Origin: Microcaldota archaeon
GTDB taxonomy: Archaea > Micrarchaeota > Micrarchaeia > Anstonellales > Bilamarchaeaceae
Direction: 5' to 3'
NCBI GenBank assembly: GCA_016212525.1
Contig: JACRGD010000010.1
Coordinates: forward strand, 248,001 to 312,000
DNA length: 64,000 nt
In this document: positions 9,790 through 19,195 of the stretch, one piece after another
Layout: every line of letters begins with the position of its first letter
Numbering within the stretch: the first letter of the stretch is position 1
Position numbers and translations under genes: made by a program
Notes under the pieces: model-generated
What the model was told of the DNA's origin: nothing
Databases searched by the model: none
What the model saw: the letters and a program-made list of their open reading frames with translations, nothing else

Positions 9790-11268
9790 TTGGTCTTATT
9801 TATGAGAAAAATACCAAGAATAATGAGTACGCAGCATCCAGACAACATCACAACCCCGTTCTTTTCAGATTCCGATGTTTTAGCAGGTGAAGCTGAAGTA
9901 AAGGAAGCATTTTTCGTGTTCTCGCAGCTGGGAGCGACAGAGCAGATGTGGGATAGCGAAGGTAAGGAAGCAGACAATCAGGTAGTCGAGAAACTACTTT
10001 CACGACACATGGACTATTTTTCTAAAAACAGACTAGGTAGAGATTTGTATCTTACATATCGGGTCCCAAATCCCTCAATCGAGAAGGAACAGGGAAAAAT
10101 ACTTCTTGAAACCCTCCACAGCATACCAAGGGCATTTGATGTCGCCCGGGCAGCAGGGAGCGACTGTGCACCCATCTTCGAAGTTATATTACCCATGACC
10201 ACATCGCATCTGGAAATAGATCGAATAAAAAACTACTACGAACAGGCGATTGTGGGTCAAAGCGAACTGAAGCTGGGAAAAGAAAGGATATCGGTTCGGG
10301 AATGGGTTGGCAATTTCGAACCCCGGCAGATAAACGTGATTCCGCTTTTTGAAGACCGGGATTCTATACTTGGAGCTGGCCAGACAGTAAATAAATATCT
10401 TGAAGGCAAAAATCTCGAATACCAGCGAGTTTTCATAGCCCGCAGCGATCCGGCACTTAACTACGGCTCGGCAAGCGCAGTACTGCTGGCTAAGATTGCA
10501 CTTCAGAGATTCGCGAAAGTAGAGGAAGAAACAAGCGTCGATATTCATCCAATTATAGGAGTAGGAGGGGCACCATTTAGAGGAAATTTTACACCAAACA
10601 ACGCGAACAACTGCACAGATGAATACCCAAGCGTCCAGACTTTCACAGCCCAGTCATCATTCAAATATGACCATCCATTTAGAGACGCAGTAAATGCGAT
10701 AGACATGGTCAATCACATTCACAAACGGGCACCGCTTGCGATCGATGAGAAAGAAGGAATAGCAATGATCGACAAAATAACAGTCACATATCAAAAGCAG
10801 CTCATGCTCATGGCAGAAACTATTAATGCAGTTGCCACATACGTACCTGGAAAACGGGCAAGAAAACTGCACACGGGTCTCTTTGGATATTCGCGATCAC
10901 TAAAGGGAGTAAAACTTCCACGGGCAATCAAATTCTGCAGCGCGTTCTACTCAATCGGCCTGCCACCGGAGTTGTTGGGACTTGGTAGTCTTTCCGAAAA
11001 GGACTGGGATAAACTTCATGAACTCTATCGAAACATAGATGAGGACCTAAAAGAAGCATCTCGATGGCTAAATACAAAGAATCTCACACAGATGCCAAAG
11101 CAAGTAAGGGAGGAAGTGGAGAAAGTTGCAAAGCGGATCGATGTGGAAGAGGATGAAGAACACAGTGAAATAACAAGCAGGATATATTCCAATTATCGGT
11201 CCGCTTCATCAAGCCACATGACCGAAGACATCAAGGCCGCGGCATGGAAGCGGAGATTTTTGGGATGA
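9790..11268 (+). CDS. ppcA: Phosphoenolpyruvate carboxylase, archaeal type
   Basis: MRKIPRIMSTQHPDNITTPFFSDSDVLAGEAEVKEAFFVFSQLGATEQMWDSEGKE...; characteristic archaeal PEPC N-terminus and SSHMTEDIKAAAWKRRFLG C-terminus. Start may be at the internal Met (MRKIPR). Confidence 0.9.
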   Translation: MVLFMRKIPRIMSTQHPDNITTPFFSDSDVLAGEAEVKEAFFVFSQLGATEQMWDSEGKEADNQVVEKLLSRHMDYFSKNRLGRDLYLTYRVPNPSIEKEQGKILLETLHSIPRAFDVARAAGSDCAPIFEVILPMTTSHLEIDRIKNYYEQAIVGQSELKLGKERISVREWVGNFEPRQINVIPLFEDRDSILGAGQTVNKYLEGKNLEYQRVFIARSDPALNYGSASAVLLAKIALQRFAKVEEETSVDIHPIIGVGGAPFRGNFTPNNANNCTDEYPSVQTFTAQSSFKYDHPFRDAVNAIDMVNHIHKRAPLAIDEKEGIAMIDKITVTYQKQLMLMAETINAVATYVPGKRARKLHTGLFGYSRSLKGVKLPRAIKFCSAFYSIGLPPELLGLGSLSEKDWDKLHELYRNIDEDLKEASRWLNTKNLTQMPKQVREEVEKVAKRIDVEEDEEHSEITSRIYSNYRSASSSHMTEDIKAAAWKRRFLG

Positions 11269-12461
11269 ATGAAAATTACTCAGGTAATATCATGGCTCAA
11301 AACACGCTTAATTCTGACCCGATAGAAACGCACCGCAGACTCAGAGGGAAAATAAAAATTCAAGAGAAGGCGAAGATAAAAACGCAGCAGGACCTTGCGG
11401 TTCTTTATACTCCAGGAGTAGCAAAACCATGTCTTGAGATAAAGAGAGACAAATCGCTCGCATATGAATATACGATGAAAGGAAATGCAGTTGCGATAGT
11501 TACTGATGGCACGCGGGTTTTGGGACTTGGCGACATAGGGCCAGAAGCAGCTCTTCCAGTAATGGAGGGAAAGGCACTCATCATGCAACAGTTTGCCAAA
11601 ATAGATGCGTTTCCAATTTGTCTGAACACAAAAAATGCAGATGAGATAGTAATGATTGTCAAGGCAATCGCACCTGGATTTGGAGCGATAAATCTTGAAG
11701 ACATTCAAACGCCTAAAGTCTTTGAAATAGAAGAACGACTCACAAGAGAGTTGGAGATTCCAGTTTTCCATGATGATCAACATGGAACAGCCATGGTCGC
11801 ACTTGCCGGACTCTACAATGCATTAAAGGTAATCGGAAAGACAAAAGACAGAAACGTCAAAATAGGCATTGTGGGCGCAGGCAGCGCCGGTTATGCGATT
11901 GCGAAACTGCTGAGCGCCGCAGGATTTAGTAACATAGTCGTATTCGACAGCAAAGGAGCGATCTTTGAGGGCCGATCAGAACTTGAAGAATATAAAAAGG
12001 TACTTGCGAGAATGAACATCAGTGGATTTAGCGGCAAGATAAACGAATTCGAAGGCGCGCAAGTAATAATATCTGCATCTGCACCAGGATCACTGCCATT
12101 GGAAACAGTAAGAAAAATGACAAAACCAAATATAGTCTTTGCACTATCCAATCCCAATTCAGAGCTGACGCTCGAGCAGGCAAAAGAACTACAAATAGAA
12201 GTATTTGGAACAGGAAGAAGCGACTATCCAAACCAAATCAACAATTCGATCTGCTTCCCAGGTTTCCTTCGGGCACTTTTGGACCTAAGAGTCAAGAAAA
12301 TAACCAATGAAATGAAAATTGCTGCTGCAAAAGCAATCGCAGAATGCGTAAAGAATCCAACCACGCAGATGATCGTCCCAGACCCGTTCGACCGCAGAGT
12401 AGTCAAAAGAATTTTCAAACGAGTAAAGCAAACGATCGAAAAACAAAAAACACAAGAGTAG
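11244..12461 (+). CDS. Malic enzyme (malate dehydrogenase, decarboxylating)
   Basis: LAVLYTPGVAKPCLEI...NAVAIVTDGTRVLGLGDIGPEAALPVMEGKALIMQQFAKIDAFPICLNT...IPVFHDDQHGTAMVALAGL; overlaps the upstream PEPC gene by 25 nt unless a later Met is used. Confidence 0.92.
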   Translation: MEAEIFGMNENYSGNIMAQNTLNSDPIETHRRLRGKIKIQEKAKIKTQQDLAVLYTPGVAKPCLEIKRDKSLAYEYTMKGNAVAIVTDGTRVLGLGDIGPEAALPVMEGKALIMQQFAKIDAFPICLNTKNADEIVMIVKAIAPGFGAINLEDIQTPKVFEIEERLTRELEIPVFHDDQHGTAMVALAGLYNALKVIGKTKDRNVKIGIVGAGSAGYAIAKLLSAAGFSNIVVFDSKGAIFEGRSELEEYKKVLARMNISGFSGKINEFEGAQVIISASAPGSLPLETVRKMTKPNIVFALSNPNSELTLEQAKELQIEVFGTGRSDYPNQINNSICFPGFLRALLDLRVKKITNEMKIAAAKAIAECVKNPTTQMIVPDPFDRRVVKRIFKRVKQTIEKQKTQE

Positions 12462-12469
12462 AGAGGAAG

Positions 12470-13699
12470 TCAAGAAGCAGATGCGATCTTATAGAGATCA
12501 ATTTTTTCATGAGACACAAAACCACGCAACTCATTTTCGCTAACACCTAGTTTTCTGGAGAGAATCTGGAACGTCCAAAAACTCGGAATACAACCTGCGA
12601 ATTTTAAATCATTTTTCCTAAGTTCACATACTGCATGAGTCAGAGCAGCAGCAGTAAGAACCACCGGAAACTCATGGGACGAAGGCACGCAAAGGGGTTT
12701 TGGCTTGGCGGTTCTTTCGATCTCTATCTGGTACTTTCTTAGATAATAGCACACAAGATCGGAATTGATACCCAACTGAGAAGAGAGTTGGTGAAGACGA
12801 ATTTGTGGATTTGCTTCAACTAATTCAGAAAGCATAGCAGAACGACGCTGATCTAGCAGCTCAAAAGCAGCAGCGCGCAAGCGAGTAAAATCAGAAAATG
12901 AAACCTCACTTACGCGGACCACGACATCATAAAAGGCAGCAGTCGAAACACGACCACGTTCGTTATCAGCACAACGCAGATCAGTAAAGGGATTGAGAGT
13001 CAAAAGAGCATCGCGAATGGCATCTAAGATTTGGGAATCTGACATCGCTGGAAGTAGGGATTCTTTGGGAGAGTCGTTTGAAGCACCAACAACAGATGGG
13101 GGCACATGTGCATCTTCTTTCCTAGTGGCAGGACATAAATCAGGTTTGGAATGTACACGATCAGCAGGAAGAGATGAAGGAACACCTGGATGTTTTGACG
13201 TTGCCGGTTTTCCAAGCCGAATCTGGTATTTTCGCAGATAGTAACAGGTAAGTTCGGGGCCAATATTAAGTTCTCTTGAAACTTGACCAAGACGAATTTG
13301 TGGATTGGACTTAACTAATTCATAAAGAACATCAAAACGACGTTGATCCAATAGTGCACCTACAGGTGCACGCAACCTTTTGAGATCAGAAACAGAAACT
13401 TTGCTGGCTTTAGATAAGATTTTAAGGGAACGCTCATCCCTAAGAGGATTACCTCTCGTACCATTAACAACACCCAAATCATAAAATGGATTGATAGTTA
13501 AAAGAGCAGTGCGTACAGCGACTAGTCTTTTGGAATCAGAAGACTCCGTTTGAAGAGATTCTATCATCGGATCGCGGGATACGATCATGTCGGATCTTAA
13601 TGCAGGTCGAGTTTTCTCCTCAGACCCCATAGTAGTGAGATCTGACTTGCGCTGGGGGTGTCGGAGTCTTACCATAACACGAACATACACTTTAAACAA
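12470..13699 (-). CDS. Protein with two tandem copies of a ~110-aa helix-turn-helix-like unit plus C-terminal domain
   Basis: LLTINPFYDLG...LLDQRRFDVLYELVKSNPQIRLGQVSRELNIGPELTCYYLRKYQIRLGK versus LLTLNPFTDLR...LLDQRRSAMLSELVEANPQIRLHQLSSQLGINSDLVCYYLRKYQIEIER. Confidence 0.65.
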   Translation of the reverse strand: MFKVYVRVMVRLRHPQRKSDLTTMGSEEKTRPALRSDMIVSRDPMIESLQTESSDSKRLVAVRTALLTINPFYDLGVVNGTRGNPLRDERSLKILSKASKVSVSDLKRLRAPVGALLDQRRFDVLYELVKSNPQIRLGQVSRELNIGPELTCYYLRKYQIRLGKPATSKHPGVPSSLPADRVHSKPDLCPATRKEDAHVPPSVVGASNDSPKESLLPAMSDSQILDAIRDALLTLNPFTDLRCADNERGRVSTAAFYDVVVRVSEVSFSDFTRLRAAAFELLDQRRSAMLSELVEANPQIRLHQLSSQLGINSDLVCYYLRKYQIEIERTAKPKPLCVPSSHEFPVVLTAAALTHAVCELRKNDLKFAGCIPSFWTFQILSRKLGVSENELRGFVSHEKIDLYKIASAS

Positions 13700-13700
13700 T

Positions 13701-14216
13701 TTAATACTTTCCTTTAGAACCAGAAAAATCCAGATAGGATTTGAAAATAAGAGGAGTATCTGGAGTAAAACGATCTGGTTGGGTTTTAATAAGAGGCTTT
13801 AGATCAACGAGGGAAACGAATGTTCCGCTTTCAATTTCTGTTTCCTGGAGCAGCATTGTTCCATCCCATTTGCAGATATAGACTTTGGCCAGATAATTGG
13901 TTTGCGATCCCAGGTATTTAAGATCAAAAAGAAAACGTAATTTAGGTTTAATTCCCAATTCTTCGCTCAGTTCTCTTTGGGCATTTTGAAAATATGATTC
14001 TCCCTTTGCAGCTACTCCACCCTGAGCAATTTCTAATCGTCCAGGTGCATAATCTTTGTAAGACGAACGCTTAGTAACAAATAACTCGAGAGCGGAATTG
14101 AAAACGAGTATAAAAGAAGTACGATGAAGAAGATTGCCAGCTCGCATTTCCTTGCGGGTAACAGTTCCAACAGTCCGGTCAGATTCATCGATCAGATCGA
14201 CAAGGTCAGAATCCAT
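13701..14216 (-). CDS. NUDIX hydrolase
   Basis: MDSDLVDLIDESDRTVGTVTRKEM...GRLEIAQGGVAAKGESYFQNAQRELSEELGI (Nudix box). Start trimmed from the listed ORF (14339) to Met at 14216. Confidence 0.85.
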   Translation of the reverse strand: MDSDLVDLIDESDRTVGTVTRKEMRAGNLLHRTSFILVFNSALELFVTKRSSYKDYAPGRLEIAQGGVAAKGESYFQNAQRELSEELGIKPKLRFLFDLKYLGSQTNYLAKVYICKWDGTMLLQETEIESGTFVSLVDLKPLIKTQPDRFTPDTPLIFKSYLDFSGSKGKY

Positions 14217-14319
14217 GAAATAAAAGAAGAATTTAATATTTATAAAATAGATTTCATACTTATTATAAATATAGAAAAATACAAAACATAAAAATAGTAA
14301 ATAAAAAAAATTAAGAAAC

Positions 14320-16071
14320 GTGTTTGTTATGTCATTCATTCGCTCTCCAATAATTTGTATTTTAGGCCATGTGGATCATGGCAAAACTTCACTCTTAGAC
14401 GCGATTCGGGGTACAGGAGTCGCAAAGAAAGAAGCAGGCGGCATCACACAGATGATCGGTGCAAGCTACGTCTCAAAAGAGGACATAGACAGGGTCGCAG
14501 GCAAACTTGCAGAGCGCATGAAACTAACGCTCAAAATACCAGGATTGTTATTCATTGATACCCCAGGACACGAGGCATTTAGCAGCCTGCGCGACCGGGG
14601 CGGAAGCATTGCAGACCTAGTAGTTTTAGTAGTCGATGTAAATCAGGGATTCCAGCCACAGACCATCGAATCGATAAAAATACTTAAACAATACAAAACA
14701 CCATTTCTCATTGCAGCAAACAAGATAGATGCGATCTCGGGCTGGAGAACGAACAACACCAAATCATTTATGGAATCGTTCAACGATCAGGCAGAACACG
14801 TAAAGGAAAAGGCAGAAGAAAAAATATATCAGATCATGGGCCACATTTCTGAACATGGATTTGATAGCGAACGGTTCGACCGGGTCAAAGACTTCACGAA
14901 ACAGATCGGAATAATTCCCATTAGCGCGAAAACTCAGGAAGGGCTTGGCGAACTTCTGGTTCTTATAGCAGGCCTCTCCCAACGATTTTTAGAGGGCAGT
15001 TTAGACATCGATGAAAAAGGCAGAGGCAAGGCCAGCGTTATGGAAGTAAAGGATGAGAAGGGTCTTGGAACAGTTGTTGATGTAATCGTCTATGACGGTG
15101 TTTTCAACAAAAATGATGACATTGCATTTTTGACAGTTGGCGGAGTCAAAAGGACAAAGATCAGAGGACTCCTGCTTCCCAATTTGTCAGGAAAAGACAA
15201 ATATCAGTATGTCGATTCAGTCGTGGCAGCAGCGGGAGTAAGAATATATGCACCGGATTTGGAAGGAGCGATTCCCGGGTCCCCGCTGGACGTCATTCAT
15301 AATTTTGAAGAAGATAAAAAAGACATTGAAGAGCAACTCAAAAGCGCAGTCTTTGTGCAGGACGAAGTCGGAGTAATTCTACGTGCGGATAGCCTTGGAT
15401 CGGTCGAAGCGCTGCTAAAACTCCTTAAGGTCGAAGGCATAAAGGTGAGAGATGCTTCGGTTGGACATATAACCCGAAAGGAAGTCATATCTGCAGGAGT
15501 AGTTGCAAAGGAAGACCCATATATGGGCATAGTACTGGCGTTCAATGTTCGGGTTCTTGATGAAGCCCAGGTTGAATCAGACAACACAAAGATCCCGATA
15601 ATAAATCGAAACATTATTTACAAATTGATTGACGATTACAAAGACTGGGTAAAGTCGGAAAAGGATCGAAAGAAGAAAGAAAGCATCCAGAAAATAACCT
15701 GCCCGGGAAAGATCAAGGCGCTTCCAGGATTCTTCTTTAGAGCGTCCAAGCCGGCAATATTTGGAGTCGATGTTTTAGCAGGCAGACTCAAGAAAAATTA
15801 TCGTCTGATGAACGAGAGCGGCGAGATAGTTGGCGAAGTCCGTGAAATCCAGAAAGACAAGGAGAAAGTGGAAGAAGCAGGAACTGGAGATCAATTGGCG
15901 ATTTCGTGCGATGGTATAATTCTTCACAAGAACGTAACTGAAGGAGAGTTACTTTATACATACATGACAGAAGACGAGATGAAGAAATGGGACTCACAGT
16001 TGCAAATGCTTTCTAAAGAAGAAAAAGAGGTATTTGAAAAAATAAAGAAACTCTTGAGAATACAATTCTAA
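14320..16071 (+). CDS. infB: Translation initiation factor aIF5B / IF-2
   Basis: SPIICILGHVDHGKTSLLDAIRGTGVAKKEAGGITQMIGASYV...FIDTPGHEAFSSLRDRGGSIADLVVLVVDVNQGFQPQTIE. Confidence 0.93.
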   Translation: MFVMSFIRSPIICILGHVDHGKTSLLDAIRGTGVAKKEAGGITQMIGASYVSKEDIDRVAGKLAERMKLTLKIPGLLFIDTPGHEAFSSLRDRGGSIADLVVLVVDVNQGFQPQTIESIKILKQYKTPFLIAANKIDAISGWRTNNTKSFMESFNDQAEHVKEKAEEKIYQIMGHISEHGFDSERFDRVKDFTKQIGIIPISAKTQEGLGELLVLIAGLSQRFLEGSLDIDEKGRGKASVMEVKDEKGLGTVVDVIVYDGVFNKNDDIAFLTVGGVKRTKIRGLLLPNLSGKDKYQYVDSVVAAAGVRIYAPDLEGAIPGSPLDVIHNFEEDKKDIEEQLKSAVFVQDEVGVILRADSLGSVEALLKLLKVEGIKVRDASVGHITRKEVISAGVVAKEDPYMGIVLAFNVRVLDEAQVESDNTKIPIINRNIIYKLIDDYKDWVKSEKDRKKKESIQKITCPGKIKALPGFFFRASKPAIFGVDVLAGRLKKNYRLMNESGEIVGEVREIQKDKEKVEEAGTGDQLAISCDGIILHKNVTEGELLYTYMTEDEMKKWDSQLQMLSKEEKEVFEKIKKLLRIQF

Positions 16072-16150
16072 TTGTTCTAATCAAGGTTTTAATTAGGTTA
16101 CCGCAACCAAGCGATTATTAACCTATGAAGTGAAAGGATAGGGTGAGTTA

Positions 16151-17158
16151 ATGATCATCGGCCTAACTGGAGAAAACTGCGCGGGAAAAAGCACGATTTG
16201 TGAATACCTAAAGAAAAAGGGATTCTATTACTATTCACTTTCTGACGCCATACGCGAGGAACTAAAAAAAGAAGGCAAAACCATAACCCGCGAGAATTTA
16301 GTTCAAAAGGGCAACGAGCTACGAGTCAAGTTCGGAGCAGGCGCACTTGGAAGAAAAATTGCAGAGCTGCTTCAGGCAGATAAAAACTATGTCATCGATT
16401 CAATCCGGAATCCTGCGGAAGTCGAAGAGCTAAAGAAATCCGGAAGATTTTTCCTATTTTATGTAACGGCATCACCAGAAACACGGTTCGAGCGGATAAA
16501 GACACGAAAACGTGAAGAGGATCCCCAGACATACGACTCGTTTCTTCGGTTCGAAAAGCTTGAGATGGAAAATGCGGACAAAACCAAACAAAACCTCAAG
16601 GGAACATTTGTTCACGCTGATAAGAAACTCGAAAACGAAGGCAGTTTTGAAGAGCTCTATGACAAAGTGGACAAATTACTCGCAGAAGTTTCAGATAAAT
16701 TCAAACGCGTCAGACCAAGCTGGGATGACTATTTTATGGGCATTGCAAAGGTAGTTAGTTCAAGAAGTAACTGTATGAAGCGCAAAGTCGCGGCGATCAT
16801 AGTCAAGGACAAACGAATAGTTTCAACCGGATACAACGGAACACCACGGGGAACGCGAAACTGCTCTGAGGGCGGATGCCCAAGATGCAACGGATTTAGC
16901 GAAAGCGGCAAGAACCTTGAAGAATGTGTTTGCAGTCACGGAGAAGAGAATGCCATAGTTCAGGCAGCATACCACGGAATTTCGATCAAGGAATCGACCA
17001 TATATACTACATTCTCACCGTGCCTGCTATGCACGAAAATGATCATAAATTCAGGACTAAAAGAGGTCGTTTACAACGTCGCCTACCCGCTAGGCGAGAC
17101 TCCCCTAAAGCTTCTTAAAGAAGCAGGAATTATTGTTAGGCAGAACAAAATCGAATAA
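16151..17158 (+). CDS. Fusion: N-terminal P-loop kinase (dephospho-CoA/adenylate kinase-like) and C-terminal dCMP deaminase
   Basis: Walker A GLTGENCAGKST; C-terminal zinc deaminase motifs CSHGEENAIVQAAYHG (HxE) and TTFSPCLLCTKMI (PCxxC). Confidence 0.85.
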   Translation: MIIGLTGENCAGKSTICEYLKKKGFYYYSLSDAIREELKKEGKTITRENLVQKGNELRVKFGAGALGRKIAELLQADKNYVIDSIRNPAEVEELKKSGRFFLFYVTASPETRFERIKTRKREEDPQTYDSFLRFEKLEMENADKTKQNLKGTFVHADKKLENEGSFEELYDKVDKLLAEVSDKFKRVRPSWDDYFMGIAKVVSSRSNCMKRKVAAIIVKDKRIVSTGYNGTPRGTRNCSEGGCPRCNGFSESGKNLEECVCSHGEENAIVQAAYHGISIKESTIYTTFSPCLLCTKMIINSGLKEVVYNVAYPLGETPLKLLKEAGIIVRQNKIE

Positions 17159-17191
17159 TAAATAGTTAATAACAAAAGAAAAGGTGCAAAG

Positions 17192-17536
17192 ATGGAAGAA
17201 TCAGAAGAAGTTGTCATGCCTCAGATGCAGCAAGGACCCAGACCCCAGGGATTCATACCACCGGCACTCGCAGCGCTTATGTATTCGGCATTCGGAGAGA
17301 GCCTCATACTACTAGGAGGACTGTTTCTGATTGTAGGATTTGCAGCATTTTTAGGTTCCATAATCGGAATCAAGGGAAGCGGCGAAATGTTAGTCGGAAT
17401 TCTTCTATTATTAGGAGGCCTTACACTAGTAAAAACATCCAAACTTGTGATCCGGCAAATCCCAAATCCGCAACCACCAGTACCGCCAGTTCAGATGATT
17501 CCTCCAAAGCAGGATCCTCCAAGCGGCTATCGATAA
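17192..17536 (+). CDS. Small membrane protein with two TM segments and proline-rich tail
   Basis: SLILLGGLFLIVGFAAFLGSIIGI and MLVGILLLLGGLTLV; tail PPVPPVQMIPPKQDPPSG. Confidence 0.55.
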   Translation: MEESEEVVMPQMQQGPRPQGFIPPALAALMYSAFGESLILLGGLFLIVGFAAFLGSIIGIKGSGEMLVGILLLLGGLTLVKTSKLVIRQIPNPQPPVPPVQMIPPKQDPPSGYR

Positions 17537-17594
17537 TCGCATACCCAGTAGAGAGACCTTAAATACAGGTACACACACAATAACTAATGCAACG

Positions 17595-18287
17595 ATGAGG
17601 AAACCGTCCCAGGCTGAGGAAACTATGAAGGGAAGAGTAGCTACTGAGTTGCACTTAGAAAATAACGGGATGAGCCAGGGCATGTCCAACAATAATAGCA
17701 ACATAGAAAAGAAGACAGCAAAAGAAAAAATAATCGCTATTTCTGCAACACATCGGGATGAATCCAATACAGAGGCAATGCTTCTCCAGACAATAGAAGA
17801 ACTCGAGAACAAAGGATACGAAGTCCAGTTGATAAAACTTCGAAAACTCAATTTCAAGTCGTGCGACGGGTGCAAGGACTGCGACACAAACGAACGATGC
17901 CACATCAAAGACCCGCTTACACCAATCTATCGGGCGCTTCTTGAGGCCAAAGTCTGGATAATCGCAACGCCAGAATACTGGTGGAATGTATCAGGACTTT
18001 GTAAAACTTTCGTCGATCGGCTCAATGCATATTGGAAGGCACGGGAAAAATACTTCGAGGGAAAATACTTTGCAGTCATCACCTGTGGTGGCCAGCCGAT
18101 AGAACGCACAGGATATGCAGAACGATATCTCGAACTTCTCTTTGGAAAGCTCTACTTTCAACACATCGGATCGGTTCGAGCCAGCGCGGATGGACCGCTC
18201 GAAATACTAAAGCAGACAGAGAAACTCCAAGAGTGCAGGGAATTAGGAAAACGAATCATAAACAAACTCGAAGAAAAACAAACCTGA
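17595..18287 (+). CDS. NAD(P)H-dependent FMN reductase / flavodoxin-fold iron-sulfur flavoprotein family
   Basis: KIIAISATHRDESNTEAMLLQTIEEL...KSCDGCKDCDTNERCHIKD...VWIIATPEYWWNVSGLCKTFVDRL. Confidence 0.8.
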   Translation: MRKPSQAEETMKGRVATELHLENNGMSQGMSNNNSNIEKKTAKEKIIAISATHRDESNTEAMLLQTIEELENKGYEVQLIKLRKLNFKSCDGCKDCDTNERCHIKDPLTPIYRALLEAKVWIIATPEYWWNVSGLCKTFVDRLNAYWKAREKYFEGKYFAVITCGGQPIERTGYAERYLELLFGKLYFQHIGSVRASADGPLEILKQTEKLQECRELGKRIINKLEEKQT

Positions 18288-18336
18288 GAAATCCTTTTAT
18301 TATTTAGCTGACAATAGGATTCGGGAGGTATATTTC

Positions 18337-19080
18337 ATGAAACTAGTTGTACAGGACGCACCAGCACTAAAATCAGTCATAGATTGCATAGTAAGCCTCG
18401 TGGAAGAGGGTCAGTTTGAAGTAAAATCAGACGGATTGTACCTAAAAGCAATGGACCCGTCCCAAATTTCAATGATTTCATTTTCCATGCCCAAAACAGC
18501 ATTCGTGGAATATAGCCTACTGGAAGATACAAAGATAGGATTGGATATATCTCAGCTCTCAAACGTCCTCTCAAGAGGCAAGAAAGGCGAGCGGGCTGAG
18601 TTGGGAGTAGAGGAAGGCAGATTAGTGATAAAATTTTTTGGAGACAAACACAGCCGAACCTTCAAGGTACCGCTCATTGAAGGTGGAGACAAAGTACACC
18701 GAGAACCAAAAATCGAATTCAAAAATTATGTCAAGATACGGGCAGATGCAATTAAAGAAACGCTAAAAGACGCAAAACTTGTCAGCTCGCACATAAGACT
18801 GAACATAACTCCAGAAGCATTTTCGGTAGACGTAAAGGGCGAAAATGGTGAAGTTAAAGCAGAATTCCAGAGCGGAAGTACAGAAGTAACTGAAATAAAG
18901 ACAGAAACGGCAGTAAAGGCAACATTCCCGCTCCAATATCTAGAAGACATGGTAAAAGCCACATCGGCAAGTTCGATAATAACAATATACCTAGAAACAG
19001 ATCGACCCCTCAAACTCGAATACGAACTCGAAGGTGCAAAGTTAGCATTCTATCTGGCTCCGAGAATAGAGACGGAATAG
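18337..19080 (+). CDS. pcn: DNA polymerase sliding clamp PCNA
   Basis: MKLVVQDAPALKSVIDCIVSLVEEGQFEVKSDGLYLKAMDPSQISMISFSMPKTAF...; canonical PCNA. Confidence 0.93.
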   Translation: MKLVVQDAPALKSVIDCIVSLVEEGQFEVKSDGLYLKAMDPSQISMISFSMPKTAFVEYSLLEDTKIGLDISQLSNVLSRGKKGERAELGVEEGRLVIKFFGDKHSRTFKVPLIEGGDKVHREPKIEFKNYVKIRADAIKETLKDAKLVSSHIRLNITPEAFSVDVKGENGEVKAEFQSGSTEVTEIKTETAVKATFPLQYLEDMVKATSASSIITIYLETDRPLKLEYELEGAKLAFYLAPRIETE

Positions 19081-19195
19081 GCAGGAATCGGACGCACAAC
19101 CAGATGAATCAGAAACTTCTCGAAACGAGACAAGGGTTTATAAATAATCAAGGAGTAAATAATAATGTCTAAAAGAGGAAAATGGTGTTTCTAAA

